A DNA stretch of 64,000 bases from Firmicutes bacterium UBA3930 (lineage in GTDB: Bacteria; Bacillota; Clostridia; Caldicoprobacterales; Caldicoprobacteraceae). The position numbers were made by a program, and so were the translations under genes. Location: contig DGEI01000027.1 of NCBI GenBank assembly GCA_002385885.1, positions 3,307 through 67,306 on the forward strand. Direction: 5' to 3'. Below are positions 17,294 to 25,899 of the stretch, one piece after another; positions within the stretch are counted from its first letter, which is position 1; each line of letters starts with the position of its first letter. The notes beneath the pieces were generated by a model, which saw only the letters and a program-made list of their open reading frames with translations, had not been told where the DNA came from and searched no databases.

Positions 17294-18808
17294 ATGTCAT
17301 TTTCGGTTTTTGCTATTACATATTATACATACGAGGAGTCCAACCGGTTAAGGTCCATAATAATAGCCTGCACCTTTTTAGCCGTTTCACTGCTGGATCT
17401 GTTTCATATCTTTTCCTATAAGGGGATGCCGGTTTTTTTGACGGAAGCATCACCAGACAAGGCAACTGCATTTTGGATCCTTGCCCGTTTGACAATGAGC
17501 ATAGGGTTGTTTATTGCCACTCTGATACCATGTGAGAAAAAGGTAAAACGCAGTCAGCAGGGGTTATGGGCAGTGATGACGATAATCTATTCAGTTTACT
17601 GGCTTCTGTCGGTAAGCTACCATATTGACTTATTCCCACCCTTGTTTATAGAGGGCCAGGGTTTGACCCCTCTTAAAATATATCTTGAATATTCTGTAGT
17701 ATTCATACAGGTTATAACCGCTGCTCTGTTTTTTGTTGCTTTTATTAAAGGTGATTGCGAAGATATCGGACATATCCATGTTGTAAGAGCTCTTGTATTC
17801 AGTATTTTCAGTGAGATAGCTTTTACCCGTTATAATAATGTCTATGACACATATAATTACCTCGGCCATCTTTATAAGATTGTTGCTTATTATATACTAT
17901 TCAGGGCATTATTTGTACAAAACGTGCAAAAGCCCTATCAGGATCTTCGCACTGCTGAGAGGAAGCTTAGTGTTTATGTAGATAACCTGGAGCAGCTGGT
18001 GGCTATAAGAACAGATGAAATAACCCAGGCAAACAGGAGTTTGATGAGAAACCTGGATTATGCAAAGAATATTCTTCTTGCCCTTCTTCCTGCCAGTTTT
18101 CCTGTTATAAAGGGTACGGAGTTTGCGGCCAAGTATATGCCGTGTGAAAAGGTGGGGGGCGACTTTTATAACGTGTTCAGGCTGGACGAGCAAAATGTTG
18201 GAATTCTTATTGGAGATGTAGCCGGACATGGTGTTTCGGCTGCCATGATCAATGTATTCATTAATCAGAATATATTCTTTAAAAAGGAATACGATGATGG
18301 GAGGCAACAGATATTTACTCCCAGGGGCGTTCTGATGAACTGTTATCACAAGTATAACGAGATGCCTTTTCCCGAAGAGGTTTACGTTGTCATGTTATAT
18401 GGAATATATAATGTGATCACCGGCGAATTTACATACGCATCGGCAGGAATGAATACCAGTCCGCTGATCTTAAAGGCAGATGGCCGGGTAGCTGTTCTGG
18501 AAACAGACGGATTTCCCATATGCAAATTCGGATCACACTACAAACCGTCCTATCAGAGCAGGACAGCGCATTTAAGCCCCGGCGACGCCCTTATACTATA
18601 CACTGATGGGCTTATCGAAATTGATCCGAGAAAACCTGACCGGTTTTCCCGGGAACAGCTTGTACAGTTTATAACGGGTCTTAAGGATATTACTGCCCAG
18701 GAAATATGCGATGAAATCAGTGATGCATACCATGCATTACGTGAGGACCAGGAAATGACAGATGATGTAACAATTCTGGTTGTTAAGGCAGGTAATGCCA
18801 ATGTATAA
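17294..18808 (+). CDS. MASE3-type membrane sensor with C-terminal SpoIIE/PP2C phosphatase (5' end frameshifted)
   Basis: A 504-residue frame. The N-terminal 220 residues hold several membrane helices and the MASE3 hallmark LFHIFSYKGMPVF. A coiled-coil linker (about 220-265) follows, then a SpoIIE-like PP2C phosphatase domain: VGGDFYNVF, GDVAGHGVSAAM, FTYASAGMNTSPL, LYTDGLIE and MTDDVTILVV, with the metal-binding Asp residues retained. Such proteins usually dephosphorylate anti-anti-sigma or STAS partners in response to a membrane signal. The first helix lies in another frame upstream (17127-17258), separated by one base at a T8 run, and the ATG at 17294 has no good ribosome site. The catalytic domain is intact, but its expression depends on how the frameshift is handled. 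Confidence 0.82.
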   Translation: MSFSVFAITYYTYEESNRLRSIIIACTFLAVSLLDLFHIFSYKGMPVFLTEASPDKATAFWILARLTMSIGLFIATLIPCEKKVKRSQQGLWAVMTIIYSVYWLLSVSYHIDLFPPLFIEGQGLTPLKIYLEYSVVFIQVITAALFFVAFIKGDCEDIGHIHVVRALVFSIFSEIAFTRYNNVYDTYNYLGHLYKIVAYYILFRALFVQNVQKPYQDLRTAERKLSVYVDNLEQLVAIRTDEITQANRSLMRNLDYAKNILLALLPASFPVIKGTEFAAKYMPCEKVGGDFYNVFRLDEQNVGILIGDVAGHGVSAAMINVFINQNIFFKKEYDDGRQQIFTPRGVLMNCYHKYNEMPFPEEVYVVMLYGIYNVITGEFTYASAGMNTSPLILKADGRVAVLETDGFPICKFGSHYKPSYQSRTAHLSPGDALILYTDGLIEIDPRKPDRFSREQLVQFITGLKDITAQEICDEISDAYHALREDQEMTDDVTILVVKAGNANV

Positions 18809-18934
18809 TCCGATTGTGAGAACCTGACCGCAGGGGAATATAGCCTGAGCGAGAGGGGGGAACGGTTTATAGAGGCATGATTATGCTGCAGTGAAACGTT
18901 TGTAAAAACACAAGGGTTGATGGAGGTATAAGTT

Positions 18935-19195
18935 TTGGAAAAGAGACTTGGAGTTATAGGGATTGTGGTTGACTGCCCGGATGAGACCGGTACTCAGGTA
19001 AGTAAATATATAAGTGAGTTTTCTTCTATAATTGTAGGGCGTATGGGCATTCCTTACCGCCAAAGAGGCGTGTCGGTGATTGCTCTTATAGTGGAAGGCA
19101 CTACCGATGAGATAGGCGCTCTTACCGGTAAGTTGGGAAACCTGGACGGAGTTACCGTCAAGAGTGCATTAACATCAAAAAAATTTATTGAGTAG
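18935..19195 (+). CDS. TM1266-family iron-only hydrogenase system regulator
   Basis: An 86-residue ACT-like/NikR C-terminal-like small protein matching the TM1266 family by size and pattern (LGVIGIVVDCPDETGTQVSKYI at the start, GRMGIPYRQRGVSVIALIVEG in the middle, and a C-terminal Val-Lys-Ser-Ala strand). Family members are usually found next to [FeFe]-hydrogenase maturation genes and are annotated as putative hydrogenase-system regulators; they have no DNA-binding domain of their own. Here it lies 3.7 kb from hydA and just before an ECF transporter component. The start is TTG with GGAGG eight bases upstream. I infer a ligand-sensing role. Confidence 0.8.
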   Translation: MEKRLGVIGIVVDCPDETGTQVSKYISEFSSIIVGRMGIPYRQRGVSVIALIVEGTTDEIGALTGKLGNLDGVTVKSALTSKKFIE

Positions 19196-19210
19196 GGAGA
19201 CGATGATATT

Positions 19211-19744
19211 ATGAACAAGACTGTTATTTTTATTGCCAGGACTGCTATTCTATTGGCTCTGGCTGTGCTGTTTCAGTCGTTAAGGCTGTTTATTCCCATT
19301 CCTGCTGCAGTTGACCAGTATTTGGTTGGTTCCCTGGTTAATATGTGCCTGGTTGTTGCAGCGGTGATAGTTGGCATTCAGGGTGGATTAATAGTTGCTG
19401 TTCTGACGCCGGTTATTGCTTTTTTACAGAATGTGCTGGCAAACCCTGTTTTAGTTCCTTTTGTGGCGTTGGGAAATGCGGCAATTGTGGTAGTAGCAGC
19501 GCTGCTGTACAAAAGGAATAAATATGTTTCAATAATACTTGGCGCATTATCCAAATTCATAGTGCTGTATATCACGGTAGTGCACATTGCTATACCTGTT
19601 TTGCTTGGAAATATGCCGCCGCAGATGAAAGAGCTGATGTCTTTGAGGTTTAGCTGGCCGCAGCTGGTAACAGCCCTGGTAGGAAGCTGGTTGGCAGTGA
19701 TGGTATTGCCATTGCTGAAAAGGGCATTGAAACCTTTATCGTAA
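19211..19744 (+). CDS. ECF transporter S component (substrate unknown)
   Basis: A 177-residue integral membrane protein with about five to six hydrophobic segments, resembling substrate-binding S components of energy-coupling factor vitamin and metal transporters. It starts 15 bases after the TM1266-type gene (ribosome site AGGGAGA), so the two probably form one transcript ended by the terminator at 19785. No EcfA or EcfT genes are here, so it would use a shared energising module encoded elsewhere. Coupling with a hydrogenase-associated gene hints at a metal or cofactor precursor as substrate, which is speculation. Confidence 0.78.
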   Translation: MNKTVIFIARTAILLALAVLFQSLRLFIPIPAAVDQYLVGSLVNMCLVVAAVIVGIQGGLIVAVLTPVIAFLQNVLANPVLVPFVALGNAAIVVVAALLYKRNKYVSIILGALSKFIVLYITVVHIAIPVLLGNMPPQMKELMSLRFSWPQLVTALVGSWLAVMVLPLLKRALKPLS

Positions 19745-19784
19745 GCTGCTTTATATTCGTTGTGCCGGGATTGATAAGGAAGAC

Positions 19785-19817
19785 AAAGGGCCTGGATTAA
19801 CAGGCCCTTTATCTTTC
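19785..19817. terminator. Terminator between convergent genes
   Basis: AAAGGGCCTG (19785-19794) and CAGGCCCTTT (19801-19810) form a 10-bp stem with a GATTAA loop, followed by ATCTTT. It ends the plus-strand ECF transcript and lies next to the stop of the minus-strand gene at 19831. Confidence 0.78.
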
Positions 19818-19830
19818 CGGTCTCTTGCTG

Positions 19831-20859
19831 TTAGTCAGAAGCTTGTGACAACAATTTCAACAGTCTGAGTATCATCTCCAGGGATTGATCCTGGTTCTGG
19901 CTGTCCGGAGATTCCCGATTGCTATCATTGCTTTTTCCTTTCGCTTCATCATATGCCAGGTTTTTTTCGTATTGAGTGGTGCCATCGTTTATGATGTCTT
20001 CCCCGCTTTTCTCTTTATTTGCATGATGGTTAGGATCTTCCCGGACATTATGCTCTGCAGTATCCATGTCAGAGCCATTACCTTTTATTGCTTCACTAAA
20101 ATCCATTACTTGAGCGATCTGCAGGAGTTTCTGCATCCTTTCGATTCTGTTTTGCTGCTGTTGGGGTATAATCGGCTTAATAATCTTTATAATCTCGTTC
20201 ATTTGCTCGATTGGATTGGGTTTCTCTCCATCCGACAGTTCTAGGTTATTTGAATAAATTTTATAATTATTGCCCAGCCTTTCCAGAGATTCATATATCT
20301 GAATGGTTTTTTCAACGGCTGTGCGTCTGTTTTCGGGAATATAGTCTGACAATGCCTTTATTATTCCCAGGCCCTTATCATCATGCCGGGCAGGCACCGG
20401 TGTTTGCTGCATGCGGTAAATCTGATAGTTTCCATCGCTTATTCCCTTCAATATATATATGACTTCCAGCATTCCTATAATGGAATATACTGCTTCCTGT
20501 TCCGGCGTGTCGAGATAAGGGCTCACGGCAATGAGCATATCATGTATTTCGTACTTGGATATTGTCTGTTCAATGGAACGGTAAATATCATTAAGGCTTC
20601 CTATTTTCTGTTTTGTATGTACCTCGGGCAGGATAATACTTATTACAGCAAACAGCAAAAATAGCGAAAGCGGGTCATTGTGGGCAGACAGGAAACCGGG
20701 AATCTTTCTTTCAACAGTTGTGGTGCCGGGAGTTAGCTGGGAAACCTGTTGTGACAAATCGAATACAGCCCGGGGTTCCCGGCTTTCGTTTTTTTCAGGG
20801 TCATGACTGTAATATGTTGTGTCCAGAGGTATTGGTGTTATAGGCTGTTGGAATGTCAT
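19831..20859 (-). CDS. Hypothetical protein with acidic, low-complexity C-terminus
   Basis: A 342-residue protein that I do not recognise. The N-terminal 60 residues are polar. One hydrophobic segment (LSLFLLFAVISIIL) lies near residue 70. A helical middle region follows, and from about residue 260 there is a hydrophilic Asn/Asp/Glu/Ser-rich stretch ending in a short amphipathic helix (LEMILRLLKLLSQ). AAGGAGG lies six bases before the ATG. It is transcribed divergently from the small helical protein at 21177, from which it is separated by a 317-base spacer. A spore or envelope role would be a guess. Confidence 0.65.
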   Translation of the reverse strand: MTFQQPITPIPLDTTYYSHDPEKNESREPRAVFDLSQQVSQLTPGTTTVERKIPGFLSAHNDPLSLFLLFAVISIILPEVHTKQKIGSLNDIYRSIEQTISKYEIHDMLIAVSPYLDTPEQEAVYSIIGMLEVIYILKGISDGNYQIYRMQQTPVPARHDDKGLGIIKALSDYIPENRRTAVEKTIQIYESLERLGNNYKIYSNNLELSDGEKPNPIEQMNEIIKIIKPIIPQQQQNRIERMQKLLQIAQVMDFSEAIKGNGSDMDTAEHNVREDPNHHANKEKSGEDIINDGTTQYEKNLAYDEAKGKSNDSNRESPDSQNQDQSLEMILRLLKLLSQASD

Positions 20860-21013
20860 AGAATTCCTCCTTAATTATATGAAGTTCATGTCACGCAAGT
20901 CAGTACAAGAAATATAAAATAGAAAAACAGATGATTCAATTCAAAACGCACATTCCATATAAGGCTTAATATCATAAAGAAGAACAGTACGTTTGTACCA
21001 TTAAACATATCAG

Positions 21014-21086
21014 TTGGTTTGGCAAAAAGCATAAATGGCTCACCATCCTATATGGTTTCTCTACCCATATTATGCGGTTAAACCAA
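21014..21086. other. Possible structured three-way junction in a divergent spacer
   Basis: Within the 317-base spacer (20860-21176), TTGGTTT (21014-21020) pairs with AAACCAA (21080-21086), and GCATAA (21029-21034) with TTATGC (21070-21075). Inside these are two small hairpins (21035-21046, loop CTCA; 21050-21070). The pairing works on either strand. It does not match a riboswitch class I know. The remaining spacer shows nothing I can name. Confidence 0.35.
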
Positions 21087-21176
21087 AAGTGTGCACGAAA
21101 ACATCCAAAAGGTGTCAGATTTCCGTTTCCTGAATAATATGTAATAAGACCATATTGTTTTGGAGGGATGGCGCTA

Positions 21177-21404
21177 ATGGATATAGGAAGCCAGGACATT
21201 AAAAGACTGATGCAAGCCTTTCAGAGTGTACAGGGAAAATCGGAGGATGAGCTGATACGGGAATTGGTGGATATGATCAAATCGGGAAAGGGGGGACTTA
21301 CACCCAGAAAAGCCGAAAGCATAATAAAAGCAGTGGAACAAATGGTGAACCCGAAGCAAAGGAGAATTCTTGATAAGCTGCTTAGGGAACTGCATAAACG
21401 GTAA
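21177..21404 (+). CDS. Small helical hypothetical protein
   Basis: A 75-residue, mostly helical, charged protein (LVDMIKSGKGGLTPRKAES, then KAVEQMVNPKQRRILDKLL). I do not recognise it. An upstream in-frame ATG at 21168 overlaps the ribosome site, so the ATG at 21177, nine bases after GGAGGG, is the better start. It lies 80 bases before the subtilase gene and may be co-transcribed with it. The size and charge would suit a small regulatory or structural protein, but nothing more can be said. Confidence 0.6.
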   Translation: MDIGSQDIKRLMQAFQSVQGKSEDELIRELVDMIKSGKGGLTPRKAESIIKAVEQMVNPKQRRILDKLLRELHKR

Positions 21405-21484
21405 ACGAATTTTCCTAAACCCTTAACAACTTGCCTTGAGCATACATAGAATGTATCAGGCGCAAGCTGAAGGGGGGGAATTTT

Positions 21485-22735
21485 TTGAATATTCTGTTTG
21501 GAATGATGCTGTTCCCGATTTTAGGCAGAATTGCTAAGGGAGAAGGAAAGATAGATCAAAGACTAATCAAAAAAACCCAGACTTTAAACTCAACGAGTAA
21601 GCTTTCAGCTATCATTTTCTCCAAGGAAAAGCAGGGTACAATATGCAAGGAATGCCTGAAGGAAATGGGGGTTACCATTGTACATGAATTTCCATTTATC
21701 AATGCTTATGCGGTTGAGGTTCCCGGCTCCATGCTGGAGAAGGTAGCTAAAATAGAATCAATTAAGTATATTTCTGATGATATTGAAACGAGTTCTCTTT
21801 TAGATATAGCCACCCAAGGGGTTGGTGCAAGAACTGCAAATAAAATGGGCTATACCGGTAAAGGAATAGGTATTGCGGTGCTGGATACCGGAATATATCC
21901 ACATCCGGATCTGATAAGGCCAAGAAACAGGATTACGGCATTTAAAGATTTTGTAAACCAGAAAGATGGGCCTTATGATGATAACGGGCATGGAACATTT
22001 GTTGCCGGGGTGGCTGCCGGTAACGGATATTCATCAGGCGGTAAATACGCAGGTGTTGCACCGGAAGCCAGTATAATCGGGGTTAAGGTAATGAACAAAA
22101 ATGGGGAAGGTAACGCGTCAAAAATAGTTGCAGGCATGCAGTGGGTACTGGATCACAGGTATGATTATAACATAAGGATTGCATGTCTTTCCCTGGGTTC
22201 CCTGTCATCAGGTTCTCTGGCTAACGATCCTCTTGTGGTGGCTTCCAGTGCACTATGGAAACAGGGAATTTTTGTAACGGCTGCGGCAGGAAATGCAGGA
22301 CCTAAACAGGGAACAATTACAACACCCGGTGTATGTCCCAGTATAGTGACAGTCGGTGCTGTGGACGACAAGCGAACTGCAGATCCAAGCGATGATGTGG
22401 TTGCAGAATTTTCGAGCCGGGGACCGGCACGGGGAAGAGTGGCAAAACCGGATGTGGTGGCTCCGGGGGTAGGCGTAATATCACTAAACACTGATCGCGA
22501 TTATATCAGTGGTCTGAGGCTTTATTCCCTGGAGAGAGCATACGCCACAATGTCCGGAACATCGGTGGCAGCTCCTGTAGTAGCCGGGATAGCAGCCCTG
22601 ATACTGGAGAAGCATCCGGATTATAAGCCTGATGATATAAAAAAGCTGCTGCAAAAATATGCGCGAAACATAGATGGCAATATATATGCCCAGGGAAAAG
22701 GGCTGGTTGACTTAGAAAGAATACTGAAAGTATAA
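21485..22735 (+). CDS. S8 family serine peptidase (subtilase)
   Basis: A 416-residue subtilisin-like protease with a complete catalytic triad: Asp in AVLDTGIYPHP (about residue 138), His in DNGHGTFVAGVAAG (about 172), oxyanion Asn in AAAGNAGP, and Ser in MSGTSVAAP (about 360). The first 100 residues look like an inhibitor-type prodomain (VEVPGSMLEKVAKIESIKYI). No convincing export signal is present apart from a mildly hydrophobic start, so it may be intracellular like AprX or Isp. The TTG start follows a GGGGGG purine tract. A terminator follows at 22764. Confidence 0.88.
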   Translation: MNILFGMMLFPILGRIAKGEGKIDQRLIKKTQTLNSTSKLSAIIFSKEKQGTICKECLKEMGVTIVHEFPFINAYAVEVPGSMLEKVAKIESIKYISDDIETSSLLDIATQGVGARTANKMGYTGKGIGIAVLDTGIYPHPDLIRPRNRITAFKDFVNQKDGPYDDNGHGTFVAGVAAGNGYSSGGKYAGVAPEASIIGVKVMNKNGEGNASKIVAGMQWVLDHRYDYNIRIACLSLGSLSSGSLANDPLVVASSALWKQGIFVTAAAGNAGPKQGTITTPGVCPSIVTVGAVDDKRTADPSDDVVAEFSSRGPARGRVAKPDVVAPGVGVISLNTDRDYISGLRLYSLERAYATMSGTSVAAPVVAGIAALILEKHPDYKPDDIKKLLQKYARNIDGNIYAQGKGLVDLERILKV

Positions 22736-22763
22736 TATTGTGTAATGCCCTATATGGATAGAG

Positions 22764-22811
22764 AAAGAAACCATGCATAAAACATACGGAGATGCAGGGT
22801 TTCTTTTTTTA
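22764..22811 (+). terminator. Intrinsic terminator after the subtilase gene
   Basis: AAAGAAACC (22764-22772) pairs with GGTTTCTTT (22798-22806), extended inside by ATGCAT/ATGCA, followed by a T-run. Confidence 0.7.
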
Positions 22812-22877
22812 TTTATAGAAAACAATTGATGTTTTATTCCATGAAAATCAAAGCAATGCGCCTGATAAAATCTGCTG

Positions 22878-24017
22878 TTACAGCCGGGTTAACTGTTCCA
22901 GTGCCCTAATGCATTGTTTAGCCTCGTCCAGGGTGTTAAAGATGCCCGGGCTGAACCTTACTGTCCCCTGTTCCAGCGTTCCTATGGTTTTATGTGCCAT
23001 AGGGGAACAGTGAATGGCTCCGCGGGTTGCAATGTTGTATTTTTGATCCAAAAGGCCTGCTATATATGCCGAATCAAAATCTTTGACATTTATGGATATA
23101 ACTCCAATCCGGTTCTCCATCCTGGCGGGGCCGTATACTTTTATACCGGGTATTTGCAGCAAGGCATCCAGAAAAAACTTCTCAATACGGGTGATACGGG
23201 ACAGCAGTTTGTTTTGTCCTTCCCGCAGTATATAGTTGATTCCGGCACCCAGCCCGGCAATTCCGGGAGTATTAAGTGTGCCCGCTTCATAGCGGTCGGG
23301 TAAGAATTCGGGATGAAAAAGGCTTTCGGATTGGCTGCCGGTACCTCCTTCTTTCAACTGTTTCAGTTTCACATGGGGAGCTATGTACAAAACGCCGGTT
23401 CCCTGAGGGCCAAGCAGCCCTTTATGTCCTGACATGGCCATCATATCCACCGGCAGCGATGACAGATCTATCGGTATTATACCTGCCGTTTGCGCTGCAT
23501 CGACCAGATACAGTATTTCGTGTTCTCTTGCTATCCTGCCTATTTCACGAATGGGGATCAGGGTTCCTGTCACGTTGGAGGCGTGAGTTGTAATAATCAG
23601 CTTCGTGTTGATACGGATAGCCTTTCTAATATCATCGGGATCAATTTCTCCCTGGCTGTTTGCCCTCACATATGTGGCGGCAACATCTCTTTTCTCAAGT
23701 TCCTTAAGGGGACGGGCCACTGAATTGTGCTCCATGGAAGTGGTTACTATATGGTCACCGGGCTGTATGCTGCCTTTGATGGCTAAGTTTAAACTTTCGG
23801 TGGCATTTATGGTAAACACCATCCGGAATGGATTATCTGCCGAAAAAAGCTGACACAGCATTTCCCGGGTATACAACAGGATATTGCCCGCTTCAATAGC
23901 CATTCTGTGACCTGAACGGCCCGGATTGGCGCCATGTTTCCTCATGCAGTTTAAAACCGCTGTATACACCGGTTCGGGTTTTGGCCAGGAAGTGGCTGCA
24001 TTGTCCATGTATATCAT
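22878..24017 (-). CDS. Cysteine desulfurase family protein (class V aminotransferase fold)
   Basis: A 379-residue PLP enzyme of the NifS/SufS-like family, which mobilises sulfur from cysteine for Fe-S clusters or thiolation. Visible landmarks: the N-terminal YMDNAATSWPKPE, the PLP-binding His/Asp region (TTHASNVTG, LVDAAQTAG), the Schiff-base Lys in MSGHKGLLGPQGTG (about residue 200), and the probable catalytic Cys in TRGAIHCSPMAHKTIGT (about 340). The pattern matches the short cysteine-desulfurase subfamily found widely in Clostridia rather than IscS proper. No iscU or suf genes are adjacent. It is transcribed in the same direction as, and 30 bases after, the propeller-like gene at 24048. 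Confidence 0.85.
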   Translation of the reverse strand: MIYMDNAATSWPKPEPVYTAVLNCMRKHGANPGRSGHRMAIEAGNILLYTREMLCQLFSADNPFRMVFTINATESLNLAIKGSIQPGDHIVTTSMEHNSVARPLKELEKRDVAATYVRANSQGEIDPDDIRKAIRINTKLIITTHASNVTGTLIPIREIGRIAREHEILYLVDAAQTAGIIPIDLSSLPVDMMAMSGHKGLLGPQGTGVLYIAPHVKLKQLKEGGTGSQSESLFHPEFLPDRYEAGTLNTPGIAGLGAGINYILREGQNKLLSRITRIEKFFLDALLQIPGIKVYGPARMENRIGVISINVKDFDSAYIAGLLDQKYNIATRGAIHCSPMAHKTIGTLEQGTVRFSPGIFNTLDEAKQCIRALEQLTRL

Positions 24018-24047
24018 TATGAGACCTCCTTTGGTGTTTGCTTTCTG

Positions 24048-25781
24048 TCAGTTTGTCAGGTTGCGGCCTAACAGCCTGCTTAATAAACCTTTTTTGTTTT
24101 GTTTGCTTAACAGATATTTTAGTTCTTCAAAATCATGACTAAGGATTTCCCATTGACGCTTATTCTCTATTGAACGTCTTCGAAGGGTTTCTATTTCACG
24201 CATGATTACCTGGTTCTGAGCCTGGACTTCCTCAGCTTTTTTGAACCATGAATTCAGAAGTTTTTCAGGTTCATATAAGTCAATTATACTGTTAGCCTGT
24301 TCTTCGGTTTGAATGGCTGAAGCGGCTTCGGATTCCGGTTTGGAAGGCGTAATCCCTTCCTGTGGGGAAGTATTCTCTGTTTGAGAGGAAGCATTTCCAA
24401 CCTTTGCCGGTGAAATCTCAGACGAGGTTTTCCGGCTTTTTTCCTGCTGCAGAGGCGGTAGTGTATTTTTTTGAGCTTGCTCATAGGGTTTTATATTCAA
24501 ATCCGGTACCTTTGCAGGAAAAGATGAGTATTCCCCTATGACCGGGAGTTCAAGGCCGGTGTCCAGGTTTGCAAATATCCGGTGGACCTTGAAAGCGGCC
24601 AGGTCTTCAGGAAAATTGCTGCAGTATCTTATACAGCAGCACTGTTTGTAATCAGACCATCCTATTGGTTTTGCCCCGGTCCATGTGATACCGTCATCAG
24701 ACGAGGAGCAGCAGTAGATATCGTTATTTTGATACCACAAACACCACAGCCGGTTATCTGCCTGCAGCAGCTGGGGATACATACAGTTGGATTCATTGTT
24801 TGAAAGAAGAATATCGGATTCGTCGCCTTTTTTATAGTACTGGTTATAGTTCCAGCCTGTATATTTTATCTGCAGGTTGGCGTTTTTTACATATGCCCAG
24901 GCTAAATGGATTTTGTTCCCATGGACAAGAAGGCTGGGGGAGATACAGTCTGTCTGGCTGCGGGTTATCCTTTCAGGTTTGCTCCAGCGGTTAAGGCTGT
25001 TGTCAAGACGGCAGTGGAACAATTGATATTTGCCATAATATATACCCCGGTATATCATATGAAGGTTTCTTTTGCTAAAATCAAAATACAACGGGCTTGG
25101 CTGATTGTGGGTTGTATATCCGGTTATCTCATCATCAATCCATTTTCCTTCATGGAAATGGCAGTGATGAATTTTCCAGCCGTCGGAAGGCGGATTGGAA
25201 CCAACGCTGAAGAATACATGAACACGTTCATTGAATGTTACAACCGATACCGACCGGGCAATATATTCGGATGAATCATACCGGGCAATCATCTGTTTAT
25301 CCCAGTTTTTTCCGTTGTATATCATATATTGTATTTGTCCGTCATGATCCTGGAAAACCAGATGAAGCATGTCATTTCTGTCGACAGACAGGGAAAAATA
25401 ATCCTGTGCATCGGGTATCAGCTGCATACTGTTCTGCCAGCCATGGTTTTGGTCAAGCCGCCTGTAATGTATTCCGAAACCCTTCCTGGAGAAAAAGTGC
25501 CACACTTTGCCGCTTTTAAATCTTACTATGTGATCGTTTCCATGCTGTAATCTCACCGGATCATCACCTCGATATTTTTTGTTGTACATACTTAACCGGA
25601 TTGATAATTGTAAAACTACGCCGGAATAAATATATTTACCGGTTAATGGGATGACGGTTTGTATGTGGGACGGGTAGTCCAGTATATCTATATGCAGCAT
25701 AAGGGAATAATTTGCACGTTTTTTTATGTATATATCCGTTGATAAGAATTTTTTACTGTGGTTTATCCACCTGCGATTCAT
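24048..25781 (-). CDS. Hypothetical protein: beta-propeller-like repeats plus coiled-coil tail
   Basis: A 577-residue protein that I cannot assign. Residues about 75-390 contain repeated units rich in Trp/Tyr/His (KVWHFFSRKGF, HLVFQDHDGQIQYMIYNG, HLAWAYVKNANLQIKYTGW, WCLWYQNNDIYCCSSSDDG) typical of a sialidase-like propeller. A Ser/Thr/Pro/Glu-rich linker (about 425-490) leads to a coiled coil (about 505-560) with a basic end. Two starts are plausible. The ATG at 25781 has AGGAGG six bases upstream. A GTG at 25556 has GAGGTGAT upstream and would give 502 residues starting at the propeller. I keep the longer form. No signal peptide is seen in either. Confidence 0.65.
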   Translation of the reverse strand: MNRRWINHSKKFLSTDIYIKKRANYSLMLHIDILDYPSHIQTVIPLTGKYIYSGVVLQLSIRLSMYNKKYRGDDPVRLQHGNDHIVRFKSGKVWHFFSRKGFGIHYRRLDQNHGWQNSMQLIPDAQDYFSLSVDRNDMLHLVFQDHDGQIQYMIYNGKNWDKQMIARYDSSEYIARSVSVVTFNERVHVFFSVGSNPPSDGWKIHHCHFHEGKWIDDEITGYTTHNQPSPLYFDFSKRNLHMIYRGIYYGKYQLFHCRLDNSLNRWSKPERITRSQTDCISPSLLVHGNKIHLAWAYVKNANLQIKYTGWNYNQYYKKGDESDILLSNNESNCMYPQLLQADNRLWCLWYQNNDIYCCSSSDDGITWTGAKPIGWSDYKQCCCIRYCSNFPEDLAAFKVHRIFANLDTGLELPVIGEYSSFPAKVPDLNIKPYEQAQKNTLPPLQQEKSRKTSSEISPAKVGNASSQTENTSPQEGITPSKPESEAASAIQTEEQANSIIDLYEPEKLLNSWFKKAEEVQAQNQVIMREIETLRRRSIENKRQWEILSHDFEELKYLLSKQNKKGLLSRLLGRNLTN

Positions 25782-25899
25782 GGCAAACCTCCTATAGAAA
25801 TAAAACCGTTATATGCCAAAACACAGTGTATGTAGTATAATAGGAAAAAACGATGATGAAATATATTACAGCTTATATGAAAGGAGCAGACATGCTAAT

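Noticed and set aside
21031..21075. A purine-riboswitch-like ATATGG...TCTACC string in the divergent spacer
   Set aside because: The order of helices and junction sequences does not fit the purine aptamer; only short strings are shared.
25813..25899. N-terminal extension of endonuclease III
   Set aside because: The extra 29 codons match no family sequence and have no ribosome site; the protein has normal length from 25900.
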